Shown: positions 11,365 to 24,589, counted from the stretch's first letter. The stretch is DNA of 64,000 nt from Epiperipatus broadwayi (GCA_028023455.1 JAQFVV010000288.1:62001-126000); one strand, 5' to 3'. Notes: generated by a model from the letters alone, not told the origin. Numbers and translations are program-made.

Positions 11365-13319
11365 CAGCAGTCACTTCGATCTTCTATTGATCACCAAAAG
11401 TGTCACTTGATCGCTAACTAACTAGAAAATTTAATTGATGATGATCTAAAAGTTAACAATGATGATAAATGCTACCAGCTAAACTCAGGGAAAGAAAGAA
11501 ATCTTTAACATTGTTCAGACAATTTAGAAAATAACACAGAGACAAACATTAGCCCAAAATAATTATAAATAATTTTAAATTTTCTTAAATTAAAAAAACA
11601 AAATTAGACAAGCAACATAAAAATTTAACCTAGATTTGTCCAGCAGATTTATCAGAGTGTAGATGAGACTAAGGTACCATTAAACAACCTGGCAGATAAG
11701 TTTGTTTTCTCACCTAATTACAAGGAATTTATGTCTTCCCACTAGCAATTTATATTAAAAAAAAATTAGTTTTCATTTATTTAGAGATTTCAAAAAAGAA
11801 TGATCTTTTACCAAAGTCGATGATCACTAAAGGCTACCTTTACTTAGCCAAGAAAAGAAACAGGACATAAGTTGTTAACTACCTGCAAATGCTCCAGGAA
11901 AAGGCCACATTCCCCCATGGCTCACTTCGAGAATAAAATAAGAAAAGATTATGATTTTACATAATGTTAAATAGAAGAAAACAAAATCTGCAATTTAGGA
12001 AAAACAGAACAATACACTCGATAAATCGCTAACCAAAAGATTTACAGTCTGCAGGAAATGCAAACTAAGATTATCTAAATTAATTATAATGAAAAGGAAC
12101 AAAAGAGTTAAAAAACAAATACTAATATCTGCCCAAGCATTTATTAGGGGTTAGTAATATAAACAGAGAAAAACACAAAGTATATAAAATATTAACTCAT
12201 AATACACTCTGGGATAAATAAATTTAAAATATGAAATCTTAAAACTAAGACTTCAATACATGTCATATTTAGACAAATACATAATAAAGTAATTAATGAT
12301 ATTTAAATAAATATGTAAAATGTATTATAGAGAAAGGTTTTATTTTAGATTAAGCTGAGACTTTAACTTAGAGATTTAAGTCCTGATTTAATATGAAAAT
12401 GTTTGTTTTCCAGGAATAATGTTCCCAGCTGATTTCTTACACAATGATAGGAAACATTATAGTCTGCTTGTGGTTCATTTTGACAGTTTTGAGTTCCATT
12501 TCTTTGGTCAGGAGTTTAAAGGCAATCATTGGGATCAATTCTGGACCAAGCTTTTATGTCATGTTCTTGAAGGCATAATCATGGACGTCTGAAGTTTAAC
12601 TTTGGGTTGATTTAGCACTGCATATTGTTAAGATTTCTCATGGCATCTATTTTTTGGCATGGCAAATGGATGGTTTCTATCAACATGATAAATAGTAAAT
12701 ACTATTAGCAATCCACAGAAATCCAACTTTGGTAATTTTCTTTGAGCAATTAACAAATATAAAAATTAAAATCACTCTGAATAAGAAATGCAATAAGAAT
12801 CTCATTGAAAAACTGAATAAGTGTCACAATAAAAATGAGAAGCAGAAGAATAGTCTAGTCAAAAATGTAGAACTATTTGCGTAAATGGTTATTTCCTCCT
12901 AATCTTTATTAAAAGTTTTAAGCCATGGTAAATCTCTATCTTTTGCTAAATCTTAATTAAAAAACAACATCGACAATGGCTCTTATCTTATTCAAAATTA
13001 ATTAGAAAAAAAATAAGTTTCAGCTTTTAAAATAAATTAAAATCAGCAAAAGAAAAAGAAATTTTGGTTGCTTTTAATTATTGTAATGAAAAAAAAAAGT
13101 GAAAAGAAATTTATTTTAAACTAAAATCTATTGAAAAGTCAAATCACATAATTTTAAAATATAACGAATATGTACTTTATTGCACATACTTTTAATACAT
13201 AACAAAATAACCTAAAAACTGTTTAAATACAGTTTATTTTAAAAAAAAACTTTATAAATACAAATGTTAATTGTAATTTCATAATGGTTGCCTTTACAAT
13301 GGATAAATCATCCAGTTCA
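11364..13319 (-). repeat. Long terminal repeat of element 3 (3' copy in element sense)
   Basis: Collinear with 16019-17991. Shared landmarks are CACTTCGATCTTC-type starts, GTTAACAATGATGATAAATG, GATTAAGCTGAGACTTTAAC and the closing GGTTGCCTTTACA...GGATAAATCA. The boundary at 13319 is set by loss of similarity after GTTCA. Confidence 0.7.
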
Positions 13320-14606
13320 ACTGCCCCATCATGCCGCAAAAAAATACTTTCTTTTTCTTTTTCTCTGTAAACTTAGAAACTTTAAAAAAATCAGAAACCC
13401 ATCTGAACATTTATCCTGCATTCTGTGTATTGATATTACTACTATTTTTAACTTGCCATATCCCATTTTAACTCTCAAAAACATTTTATTTTAGAAACAT
13501 TACTTTATCTCCATTTTCATAATCAGGTATAATAAAAAAATCCTTATTTAAAAAAAGTTTGTCTGATTACTATCAGGTGGTTTTTTTCTAAATGTTTCAT
13601 CACTATGGGATTCCAGCCTCTTGAATTTATCTATGGGATCCTTGGCTATGTTACACTAATCTATTGAAGTTAATAATTCTGTCATTTCTTCAATCAATTG
13701 ACTGCCACTGCTCAACATCATTTGTAGGACTGTGGTGTCACATTATGTCAGATGATTCATATAATCTGGCCATCTAAAAGTGGAAACACAGTTAACAATC
13801 TTATTTAGCCACCTGCCTAATCTCAGATAATAGGGTATTTTTAGATACTCTGTTGAATATCCCATTTTGCCTGACTTCAGTCTAGAACATCCTTTTTATA
13901 CCAAAAGACTGTTTCTTACGAAGCTCCTCATAGACATCTGACGTCATTCTAACTCTGCCAGTTCTTATGCTAAAATATTCGTTTTACAGGTATTGAATAG
14001 ATTTTTAAAAGTTCTGTAAGATGGTGACCTCTTCCGATTTTTTTTACAAGTAAAAAATTAAAAAAAACGCATTTAAACCTAAACAAAGAAAGAACATGAG
14101 TTTTGATTGGTTCTTATCATGCTCTCAGCCGAAAAAGACATTCTGATTGGCTGGAAAGAACAAAGAAACCGCCTGATCAAAGAAAATAAAGAAAAATGCT
14201 GAGATTTTCATTTCGAATATGATTTTAAAGTATTATAAAAGAATATTTTGAGAAATTACAAATTATTTTCGAGAGAATACTAAAAAAACAAAATTATTTT
14301 CGAAAAATATTGAAGATTTATGTAAAAATATTTAAGATTTAGTAAAAAGAAATATTTACTTTTCTATAACGTAAAAGTCGACCTTTTTGTTTGTATTATA
14401 GCTTTTATGTTGCCGAAATTGAATATTTTAGAATAAATAAATAGCAATTTATTTTTGAAAGAACTTTCATTCTCTTCATAACCTGAAAAATTAGTAATAT
14501 ACTTTTTATAAACGTATCTGAGTTGAATTTAATATTATAGGTGAATATGTTTTAACAATAGGCTTTGTCTTCAGTTTGTGAGTTGGCCAATTAAAAGATT
14601 TGATTT

Positions 14607-15693
14607 TTACCTTATACAACTAATAATATAATTAGCGGTTAAAAGGTTAAATTTCTTGTCTTTATTCCTTAAAGGTGTATGGCTTTGTATATAAAGTATC
14701 CCACCAATCTGAGGCTGTTTACTGAAAGTAGCTACTGAAAACTGTAAGTTTTTTGTCTTCTTGCCAGTTTTTACTTGGAAAAAACTGGTTAAATGTTCAA
14801 TGTAGTTTAATGAGCTTTCCTCCACCTCTCCCTTGAACATTTCTATGAGGAATTGCTTTTCTAAAATGCTGCTGTTTTGTCCCTCCTGTCTTTTACTTCC
14901 TGATTCTTTATGATCATTATCCATAGGACCTATTTTATACCCTTTGTTTCAGTAGTAAAATCCCCATATGCATTTTCTATTTAAGCTATCCTATATTCAA
15001 GACCCTTTGTTATTCCAAGACATATTTGTTATACTTCTGTTTTGAAAGTATCTTTACTCACTTCTATATCTTGAAATGCCTTCTCTAACTTTATTATATG
15101 TCATCTATAACATGTTCTATTTCTTTCTGGATCCACCTTTTTTACTATATCTCATTTCTTTTTTTGTTATATTCTTTATGCCTATCCAGTCCTGGCACAC
15201 CTCTTCTACCACTATCACTTTCATCTCTATGTTATCTGTCCTAACACTATCTTGTTCTAACTTGTCTCTCACTTCTTTCACATCTTCTTTTATGGTCTCA
15301 ACTTCCTGAATTTTTTTAATCAGATCCTTTTCTGTGGTTTCTATGGCCTCATGATGTTTCTCATTTTTTCTATTATTTCTTATCTCATTTCTTTCATTTC
15401 CTTTATCATTTCAGCTTTGAACTCTTCCAACATTGCTCTATTTTCTTCTTTCATTGCATTCTCACTCTGTTTCATTTCAATCATCATATGATGCTCTGGT
15501 TTATTTCTCTATTTTCTTTCATTATATTTTGCTGACTTTGTTTCATTTTCATTATCATCTTCATCATCTTCGTCATCATATGTATCTCACTCTTTTCTTT
15601 TGCTACTATTTGGGGATTTTTGAAAAAAAAACAGGGCTTCCTTCTAACAGTATCCCCTATTAATTTCTTTTTTGACTTCCATTTTTGAAACAT
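14607..15693 (-). pseudogene. Decayed gag of element 3
   Basis: On the minus strand, from 15693 downward, a Met/Lys/Glu-rich probable coiled coil is spread over several frames with stops. It includes the stretches MMIEMKQSENAMKEENRAML and KEVRDKLEQDSVRTDNIE, then VIVVEEV, which resembles IVVKVEEV in the gag at 3827. A 105-codon frame (14924-14607) then contains FKGEVEESSLNYIEHL followed by FSVATF, which lines up with FKGDIGKNLSMQIDSL and AVHYL of element 1. I therefore read it as a relic of the same Gag family. The C-terminal half of the core is lost. Plus-strand frames across this region (15076-15309, 15433-15663) are shadows. Confidence 0.6.
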
Positions 15694-16018
15694 GATTAAT
15701 CCTGATATGTCTAACTTTTATTCTTAATATTCAAATTTTTTAATTTAAAATATACAAGTACTTAATATTTATTTAATACTCTCTTACATTCAAAAAAATC
15801 CAAAAATATTTAACTGTTTCTTTAATTATTTATTTGAAAAAGATGAACTCTCTACTCCAAACTGCTGCAACAATACATACCACTAGTAGCATAAACTGAT
15901 CCCCAGTATGAAATCTTACCTCCTACACCTGATATATTTTGCAATTGTCTGAATAAAATCTCATATGGGTTTTCAATTTGAAGCCTTGCATTGGCAGCAC
16001 TGCAATTTTAATATTTGT

Positions 16019-17991
16019 TGTATCGATCACTTCAATCTTCTTTTGATCACCAAGGCTCCCACTAGGTCACTAATTCACTAACTACATAGAACATTTAATT
16101 TACAGTGATCCAAATGTTAACAATGATGATAAATGCTGCCATCTAGACCCAGTTAAAGAAATATATCTTTAACATTGTTCAGACAATTGAGACAATAACA
16201 CAGAGACCATCATTAGCCCAAAATAATTATAAATAATTGTAAAGTTTATTAAATTCAAAAAAAAAAAAATTAGTCCAACAACATATGAAAATTTGACCTA
16301 GATTTCTCCATTGGATTTATCAAAGAGAGTACAAGAATAAGGTAACATTAAACACCCAGGCATATTAGTTTGTTTTCTCTCTTTAGAATTAAAATGGATT
16401 TATGTCTTCCTGATAGCAATTTATATAAACAAATTCCAGTTTTCTTTTATTTAGAGAATTCAAAAAAGAACGATCTTCTATGAAAGTCGATGAACACTGC
16501 AGATGAGCTTTCCTTAGCCCTGAAAAAAAACATTGTGGCATAATAATGTCAAATGCCTGCAAACACTCCAGGAAAATGCCACATTCAAGACTCCCATGGC
16601 TGACTCCAACAATAGAACAAAAAAAATTCCGATTTTATATAATCTTAAATAGAAGAAAACAAAATATTTAATTTAGAAAAAACAGAAATGTACTTGATAA
16701 ATCGCTAGCCAAAAGATTTACAGTTGCAGGAAATGCAAACCAAGCTTATTTAAATTAATTATTATAAAAAAAGACAGGTGACTTAAATGAAAATTACTAA
16801 TACCTACCCAAGCATTCATCAAGGGTTAGTAATACAAACAGAAAAAAAAACTTGCAATACACTCTCAGATAAATAAATTTAAAATATGAAATTTTGAAAC
16901 TACGACTTCAATAGATATACTAATAAGACAAAACATAATAAAGTAATTAGTGATATATAAATGAATATGCAAAATGTATTATAGAGACAGGTTTCATTTT
17001 AGATTAAGCTGAGACTTTAACATAGAGATTTAAACAAGAGATTTAAGCCCTGATTATAATATGAAAATGTTTGTTTACCTCAAGGCATAATGTTCTATGT
17101 GGCTGATTTCTTACAGCATGATAGGCAAAGTTCAAGTCTGCTTATGGATCATTTTGATGGTTTTGAGATCTATTTCTTTGGTTGAGAGTCTGAAGGCAAT
17201 CATTGGAATCAGTTCTGGACCAAGCTTTTAAATCATATTCTTGAAGGCACAATTATGAAGCTCCAGGATTTGTCTTTGGGTTGATTTAGCACTGTATATT
17301 GTTATTTCCCATGGTATGTATTTTGGCATTGTGAATGGAAGGTTACTATTAGCATGGCAAAAAGTAAATACTATTAACAGTCTGCAGAAATCCAACTTCG
17401 GTGATCCACATTGTGCAATTAGAAAATATAAAATTAGAATCACTCCGAATAAGAAACACATAAGAATCTGAATAAGAAGCCAAATAAGAGTCACAATAAG
17501 AATAAAAAGCAGAAAACTAAATCAGTCAAATACCTGGGCCTATTTATGTCAATGGTTATCTTCCACCTAATCTTTAATTAAATGTTTTGACCAGGATAAA
17601 TCTCTATCTTCGTAATCTTAATTAAAAAAACATCTGACCAGGTCTCTTATCTTACTCAAAATTAATTAGAAAAAAACAAGTCTAAGCTTTTAAAAATAGA
17701 TTAAAACCAACAAAATAAAAAGAAACTTTGTTTGCTTTTAATTACTGTTCTGAAAAAAAAAAAAACACAAGAGACAAAAGAAAATTATTTTAAACTAAAA
17801 TCTATTAAAAATGTAAGATTTCAGGATTTTAAAATATAAATGAGTATGTGCTTTATTGCACATACTCTTAATACAGAAAAAATAACCTACAAAACTTTTA
17901 AATAGTTTTCTATGTTAGAAACTTTATAACTATAAATGTCAGTTTTAATTTTCCAATGGTTGCCTTTACAGTGGATAAATCATGTGGTTCA
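16019..17991 (-). repeat. Long terminal repeat of element 3 (5' copy in element sense)
   Basis: Begins TGTATCGATCACTTC and ends GTGGTTCA on the plus strand, giving TG...CA ends. It matches 11364-13319 along its length. The minus-strand frame at 17228-17494 inside it is not recognisable. Confidence 0.7.
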
Positions 17992-18117
17992 ATATACATA
18001 TATAACAAAAGTTAGAAATTGTTGGTTGTTATTGATATTGAGAATGACTAAGTATGGATTGGTTTTAATGATTATTTATAAACCCATTTAGCCATGAACA
18101 TTATTACACTTATTATT

Positions 18118-19369
18118 TAACAGACTATTTACTTGCATTCAGGATAATTTATTGGTGAGAATATGTAATATTTTGCCTTGCTTATTACCTATATTATTTT
18201 ATTGTATTTAAAATTGCTCTTTTCCATCCACTGATTTGGGTCAAATATATTTACCTTGTAAGAAATTGACAGCACACATCAAGTTTAGTAAATGTGATTA
18301 AAAATAATAATAATTCTTATTTATTTAAAATAATCTCAGAAATTATTTTCATTTAATTCGAAAGCCATTTGTTTAACTAATTTTTAATTATTAGATAAAA
18401 ATATAATAAATACATGTGTGTTTCAGTGAAAGGGAGCTTTCAGTGAAACAGAACGTTTGTGGTATTATTAAAATACAAAATGGTGGAAGAATAACATGTA
18501 AGCAAAATATGTTACATATATTTAAAAATAATTGATGAGCAAATGGATTAACCAAGAATTCTTTATGTGAATTTAAATATAAAATGATGATATTTGATAA
18601 TAGTATGAGTTGCTAAATTTAAAGCATCTGTTCAAGTCTGCCACCCATTGAATCAAATCGCTAATAATTTTTTCAATATCTACATTTGGAATATGTAGGA
18701 ACATTTAACTTTAAAAGTAGATAATACAGTCAGTATGATTTGGAATACCTTATTGTATGCAAACAGGCAACATTAAATAAATATTTTAATTGCAGATGTT
18801 TTCGAACAAGAAAACTTTATTCTTCAAAAAAAAAGATGTTTAAAATCAAATTTAAATGTTTAATTTTAGTGAACCGCTACTTTAATGTTTTCTGTATCAA
18901 TAATTAAATAATAAAGAATTGATTATCTTATCTGAATTGTACTGCAAGTAATTTATTTACTATTTAATTTGTTTACTACATGAATAATGGTAATAGCCTT
19001 TAAATAATTATCTAAAACTACTTTATGATTTCTATCAACAATTTTGACTTATTAAATTATTTTGCTTTAATTATTATTCCTAGAGTTAAATGTGGAAAGA
19101 TAAATTAATATAGACTGGATATCATAAACATGGACCAATGCTATATAAAAATGTAGAATTTAATAACTTATGAAGAACATTTTCATTTAAACTTTACATG
19201 TCATGCTTTAGGAATTATCTCATATTAATGGAGTCCCCATAAAATTCGTTAATTTAAAAGTACTTATAATAACTAGAACAAATGGATATAATCACATCTA
19301 TGAAATTCGGCTATAATTTATAATTATTACTTTGTGTAATGTGTATTTATTGTTCAACACATTTTATAT
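18118..19369 (+). repeat. 5' long terminal repeat of element 4
   Basis: Aligns with 20130-21391. Landmarks are CAGACTATTT, AATTTATTGGTGAGAATA, CACTGATTTGGGTCAAATAT, GTTTCAGTGAAAG and the closing GTGTATTTATTGTTCAA. It ends at ACATTTTATAT, after which similarity stops. Confidence 0.7.
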
Positions 19370-19641
19370 TGATGTTGGTAAAGCTAAGGTAAAATATAAA
19401 GAGATGAGTGAAAAGATAGTTGATCTAAATCTTGGTAGAAAAATAATTGATAAAGGAAGAGGTATTGAAAAACTAAAGTTAAGCTCAAGATAATTGAGAT
19501 AAAGTCTATTAGAGAAAAGCTTGACAAATATCAGAATGTGAAGAAAGCTAAAATGAAATTTAAATGTGATAATCATAGGAAATTTGAGTAAAATTATATT
19601 AAATGTTATGATGATATAGAAAAAGTAGGTGTAAATCATAT

Positions 19642-19821
19642 CCTTTTAAGATTGGAGATTTCATATTTGTTTTTACTCTTGTTAGGAATTTACAGAATGA
19701 ATTTAGAAAGTTCTTGAGTCTATATAGTGGGCATTTCATGATTGAAAGCCATGTGGAAGATAATGTGTTTATGCTCTTAACTCCTGAAGAATCTGAGGCA
19801 CCTATAATGTACATAGTTTAA
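19642..19821 (+). pseudogene. Gypsy-like integrase C-terminal fragment
   Basis: The frame starting at 19642 reads PFKIGDFIFVFTLVRN, then EFRKFLSLYSGHFMIESHVE, then LLTPEESEAPIMY, and stops at TAA 19819-19821. This fits the end of Ty3/Gypsy integrases, where an FKVGDLV strand is followed by KFLPLYSGPF and a short SH3-like fold. A -1 frameshift lies just before 19642, because upstream text in another frame reads GVNHI. Farther upstream (19371-19640) degraded Lys-rich sequence probably comes from the same gene. It is non-functional and lies directly ahead of the second LTR, as expected for the end of pol. Confidence 0.6.
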
Positions 19822-20129
19822 AGCCTGCTCTTTCAATAAATTAATGGCCTTTATATATCATATAAATGTTATACCATATTCAGATTAATGAGTAAGCATA
19901 TGGAATAGAAAAGGGTTATTGGAAGATTATAGATAGGATAATGGAAACATTGAGTTATAATGTAAATTTTTATAGAGTTCAGGGAAATAAAATTCTGAAG
20001 AAAGATATTTTTTCCATAGGGGAAGTAAACTGTAACCTTATATTTTAGTGTAAAATATAAAGATTGATAGAACTGATTTAGAAATTTCTCTGTTTCTTCT
20101 TGGTGATTTGATTGCCTTGGTTTGTATTT

Positions 20130-21391
20130 TGAACAGACTATTTTCTTGCATTCAAGATAATTTATTGGTGAGAATAAGTAATATGTTACCTTGCTTATTC
20201 CCTGTATTATTTTAATGTATTTAAAATTGCTCTTTTTCCCTCCACTGATTTGGGTCAAATATGTTTAACCTGTAAGAAATCAACAGCACACACCAAGTTT
20301 AGTAAAATATGATTAAAAATAATAATAATTCTTATTTATTTAAAATAATCTTAGAAATTATTTTCATTTAATTCAAAAGCCATTTGTTTAACTAATTTTT
20401 AATTATTAGATAAAAATATAATAAACACACGTGTGTTTCAGTGAAAGTAAGTGTTTCAGTGAAAGACAGTGTTCTTGGTATTATTAAGAGACAAAATGGT
20501 ATAAGAATAAAATGTAAGCAAAATATTTTAAGCATATTTTTTAAAAATAATTAATAAGCAAATGAATTAGTTAAAAATGTTCATGCAAATTTAAACATAA
20601 AATGGTGTTAATTAATAATAGCATGAGTTGCTAAATTTAAAGGGTTTGTTCAAGTTTGCCACCAAGTGGATCAAATCACTAATAATTTTCTCAATATCTA
20701 CATTTGAAAGTTGTTAAAACACTTAACTTTAAAAGTAGAATTAATAGCAGAAGATCAGTATGTTTTGGAATATTTTATTACATACAAACTGGAAATATTA
20801 AATAAATATTTAATTGCAGAAGTTTTTTGGATATGAAAACTTTATTTTTAAAAAAGAAGAGGTTTAAAATAATATTTAAATTTTAAATTTTATTGAAATG
20901 CTGGTTTAATATTTCTGTGTATCACTTAAATAATAAAGAATTGATTATCTTATCTGAAAGTGTGCTGCTAGTAATGTATTTACTATTTAATTTGTTTACT
21001 ACTTGAATAATAATAACAGCCTTTAAACGATTAACTAAAACTACTTTCTGATTTCTATAGCCAATGTTGATTTGTTAAATTATTTTGCTCTGATTGTTAT
21101 TCCTAGATTTAAATGTGGATAGATAAATTAATATAGCCTGGATACCATATACTTGGAACAATGCTATACAAAATGTAGAATTTAATAACTTATGAAGAAA
21201 CTTTTCATTTAAACTCTACATGTCATACTTTTGGAATTATTTCATATTCATGGAGCCACATAAAATTCATTAATTTAATAACTACTCATAATAACTAGAA
21301 CAAATGGATATAATCACATCTATGGAATTTGGCTATAATTTATAATTATTACTTTGCGTAATGTGTATTTATTGTTCAAGACATTTTATAT
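20130..21391 (+). repeat. 3' long terminal repeat of element 4
   Basis: Matches 18118-19369. It starts TGAACAGACTATT and ends at ACATTTTATAT. The minus-strand frame at 19869-20258 that enters it has no recognisable homology. Confidence 0.7.
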
Positions 21392-23330
21392 GGATTTCAC
21401 AAATAATATTTAATATTCTAAAAATGTTGTACACTTTTACGTATGTATTTAAGTAAGAATGAATTAATTTTATTTTTTATTACTATATAAACTTATATAT
21501 GAGGTTCATGATTTATATTTTTACTGTGTTTAAATTAAATTCATGGGATTGAATAAAATATTTATTGGATGAAATAGTGCTTGTGAAAAGCTTGAGAATT
21601 ACTAATAAATTTATGGTGTGTCTCAACCTCTTATGGAGTGTCTTGTGAGTCTTTCCAGAGTTCTGTTCTTATACTCATGTCAATTGTATTACATTATTAC
21701 TATGTTTATATTTTAAGTAAGATAATTTAGTATATTAGTTGTCCTTATTATTGAAACACTTTTTATTATGTATGACCCCACATCTGCTAAAATGCTGGTG
21801 TTTTTCTGAATTGTCAGAATAACTGAGGAGGAGGATTTTTGCACTTTAAATATGAAGTAAATATTAATATTGCTTTACAATGTTAAATGGCATTAGTATG
21901 TGCTGGTGGTTAATCCACAGATTAATTAGTTGCCACTTTCTGTATTACTACACTCAATCCTGCACTGGTGATCACTCCACGGAATTGTGTAATTATATTT
22001 GTTGCTTCATGGTGGTATATAAACCCACAGGGAACTCAGTGTTGTACCATTCCTATGTGTAGATTAATGCATCCATAGGAATCTCATTTTATTTCATAAA
22101 TGTAAGTTTGGGCAAAGTATTGCGTATTTTTATGCTAAAATCATTTTCTTTCATCTATAAGTATATCTTATAAGTTGAGTCATAAAGTGTAGAAGGGCAT
22201 CTTATTTAAGTTATTTTCATAATGATTAACTGTTTGTTAATTAATATTTTACAACTGAAGTCTGAATTTTCACTTTGGTTTAGCATTGCATTGTAGCTAA
22301 TTCCTGAAAATACAATATTATTTATTATATTATTATAGGTTTATAGTATCTGGAACTGACACATTGGGTATTTCATGATTTGATGTTGAATTTCAGTATA
22401 GTTTCCTCACGGCAGAAATTAGATCAAATTATAATAAAATTTATGATTAGGCTTTTATAAAACTGTGCGTATGATATATTTATTGAAGAAAAAAAATTAA
22501 ATGAAATTTTAATTATTTGTTTATATATGTATCTATTTATTATATTAAACATCCTACATCAATTATTTGTTAATCATAAAATTGTAAATAAATATTAATT
22601 TATAATTAAACTTACTGTGCCGTTGCTATTTGTCATTCACAAAACCAGATATCCTATATCTTGAATAGAGCATACATTGCAGTACATACTGTTGTCAATA
22701 AGACATAATAGTTTTAGTAATATTCTGAGAAAACATTTGAATGCTTTTTGTCCTTGATAATTTATGATGTGTAAGGTACAATAAAATCACATTGGCCTTT
22801 TCCATCACTTTAGCTTTGCGTTGTTGATTCTAGTACATGATATAAAATTGATTGATTTTATAAACTTATAACCAGATTTACCAGGTAATGATATGATTGA
22901 ATTTATTTGCTTAATGTTATAATTGTCATTCATTTATGTAACAATAGTCTAACTGCTATTTATTAAATTATAAATTTAAGTTTATAAGGAAAGAACCTAA
23001 GTTTTCCATGTTTATTATTATTGCAAGGCTCTTACCTAGACTAGCATTTGTACCAAAACCATACATGTCACTCTTAAAGAATAATCTTTAGTAGTTCTAC
23101 AAATTATGCCATCTTGTCCATGGTCGGTCATAATGTCTCATGCAATGAAAAATCGCAGATTAAAGTTTTGAAGAATAATAAAATTACATACTTATAATTT
23201 GTCTAATGTACTTTCACATACTGCTACAATGGGTCTTCGGGGTGTACCCTGCTGCAACCAGATTAGATCATAACACTTTCATGTTATATCATTAATTTTG
23301 TTTGTTGTGATGTGATCAGACTTTTCGATT

Positions 23331-23331
<1 letters not shown>
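21392..23331. other. Unannotated AT-rich DNA
   Basis: No repeat pair, coding feature or RNA was recognised. The 60-codon frame at 21880-22062 has no known motif and is probably chance. Confidence 0.5.

Positions 23332-23373
<42 letters not shown>
23332..23373. repeat. (TA)n microsatellite at the 5' edge of a Penelope-like element
   Basis: A pure TA run immediately upstream of the truncated PLE. A shorter one follows its 3' end near 24570-24590. PLE and LINE copies here repeatedly abut TA runs. Confidence 0.95.
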
Positions 23374-23374
<1 letters not shown>

Positions 23375-23400
23375 AATTCTAATGTTTTCACGGATAAAAG

Positions 23401-24484
23401 ATGTCATATTATTATTACTATTTGGAGGATTTGGAAAATAAAATTTTGACTTTAGCAGTTAAAAAACCATCTATCTGGCTGAGGTATGTTGATGATACCT
23501 TTGTTATTTGGCCTCATGGTAAGCATGCTCTTGATGACTTTTTTAATTTTTTAAACTCTCTTCACAACAATATTAAATTTACCATGGAAATAGAAAATAA
23601 TAATCAATTACCTTTTTTAGATGTTTTGATTGAAAGAAGGATAGATGGTTCTTTATCCCATGGTATATATAAAAAACCAACACACACTGGAAAATATCTG
23701 CATTTTTCCTCTCATCACCATCCTGCACAACTATTTTCAGTGGCAAAGACATTATTGGATAGAACAAAGAGACTTTCTGATGATAGCCATTTTCACCGGG
23801 ACCTTTTTGCTACTAATAAAATGCTTCTTCATAATGGCTTTAATTACAAAATTATTAATAGGGCTTATACATATCAAAAGAAAAAAAGATTTTGATACAT
23901 CAAAAATTAAGACAATTTTGCCATATATTAAAGGAGTAACTGATAGAATTGGTAACATTTTAAAGAATAATAATATTCACACAATTTTTACTACTTATAA
24001 AAAAATTAGTGAAATATTTCCTCTTCCTAAAGATAAAATTGCTTTGGAGTGTCATGGTGTGTATGAAATTCCATGTAGGGTCTGTCCACATACATATATA
24101 GGACAGACTAATCGTAGAATAAATATTAGAAAGGAAGAACACATTCTGGCAGTGAGAGAAAAATCCAATTCATCAGCTATTTATTCTCATATTAAATTAA
24201 CAAATCATGATATCAATTTTGAAAAAACAAATATTTTAGCAAAAATTGAACAATATGACCAGAGATTGCTAAGAGAAGCTATAGAGATTTTTAAAAGGCC
24301 CAAGAGCATAAATGAAAGGTGTGAGTTAAAGAAGATTAACAACATTTGGAAGAAACTATTGGAAGAGAAAATAAATTTTAAAACTTCTCAACCAATAGAA
24401 TTTAAATATGAGGAGAAAGAAAATGATAAAAACGATTTTAAATCTCACATGCATTCTTATGATTTGAGAAAGAGGACGCTCTGA
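23401..24484 (+). pseudogene. PLE reverse transcriptase / GIY-YIG endonuclease, truncated and frameshifted
   Basis: The first frame (23401-23895) carries the RT catalytic motif YVDDTFVIWPHG, then FLDVLIER and YKKPTHTGKYLHFSSHHHP, a signature of Penelope-like RTs. A one-base shift in the A-run near 23880-23890 moves the reading frame to that of 24484. The continuation has a linker, CHGVYEIPCRVC and TYIGQTNRRI (the GIY-YIG nuclease core, with GVY in place of GIY and paired cysteines), and a basic C-terminus ending YDLRKRTL. In PLEs the RT copies the RNA and the GIY-YIG domain nicks the target DNA. N-terminal RT motifs are absent, so the copy is dead. The Met at 23401 is not a real start; the frame is entered mid-gene. 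Confidence 0.85.
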
Positions 24485-24514
24485 GGAAGGTACTTGATAT
24501 TGTACTGAAACGTC
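24481..24514 (+). ncRNA. Hammerhead-like ribozyme core motif at PLE 3' end
   Basis: CTGAGGA (24481-24487) is followed by a short stem GGTAC...GTACT and then GAAACGTC. This fits the hammerhead core CUGANGA - stem II - GAAA. PLEs are known to carry hammerhead motifs with minimal stem III near their ends. The motif overlaps the stop codon of the endonuclease (TGA, 24482-24484). Whether it can self-cleave cannot be told from sequence. Confidence 0.5.
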
Positions 24515-24589
24515 AGCATTTAGCTTTTTCACTACACGGAATATCCCGCAAATAGTAATAATAATATGATATATATATATATATATATT

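Larger units (their letters stand above)
11364..17991 (-). mobile_element. Old gag-only LTR retrotransposon (element 3)
   Basis: Two collinear direct repeats of almost 2 kb (about 11364-13319 and 16019-17991) flank about 2.7 kb that holds a decayed minus-strand gag (14607-15693). No reverse transcriptase, protease or integrase is visible. In minus orientation the repeats begin TGAAC and the downstream copy ends ACA (TG...CA on the plus strand from 16019 to 17991). By eye the two copies differ more than those of the other elements, so this insertion looks oldest. Both flanks are TA-rich, so a duplicated target site cannot be judged. Confidence 0.7.
18118..21391 (+). mobile_element. LTR retrotransposon remnant with Gypsy-type integrase tail (element 4)
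   Basis: Two direct repeats of about 1.25 kb (18118-19369 and 20130-21391) flank only about 760 bp. That interior carries a plus-strand scrap resembling the C-terminal domain of a Gypsy integrase (19642-19821). The rest of pol and gag is absent, so most of the interior was deleted or this was a defective copy. The second repeat starts TGAACAGAC; the first has TAACAGAC at the matching place. By eye the repeats match well with scattered differences. Confidence 0.65.
23374..24565 (+). mobile_element. 5'-truncated Penelope-like element
   Basis: Contains the C-terminal half of a PLE reverse transcriptase fused to a GIY-YIG endonuclease (23401-24484, one frameshift). It is followed at once by a hammerhead-like motif and a short tail (CACGGAATATCCCGCAAATA). 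Similar tail sequence appears in the hairpin at 34961-35157. TA runs sit on both sides. The 5' part of the reverse transcriptase is missing. Confidence 0.8.
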
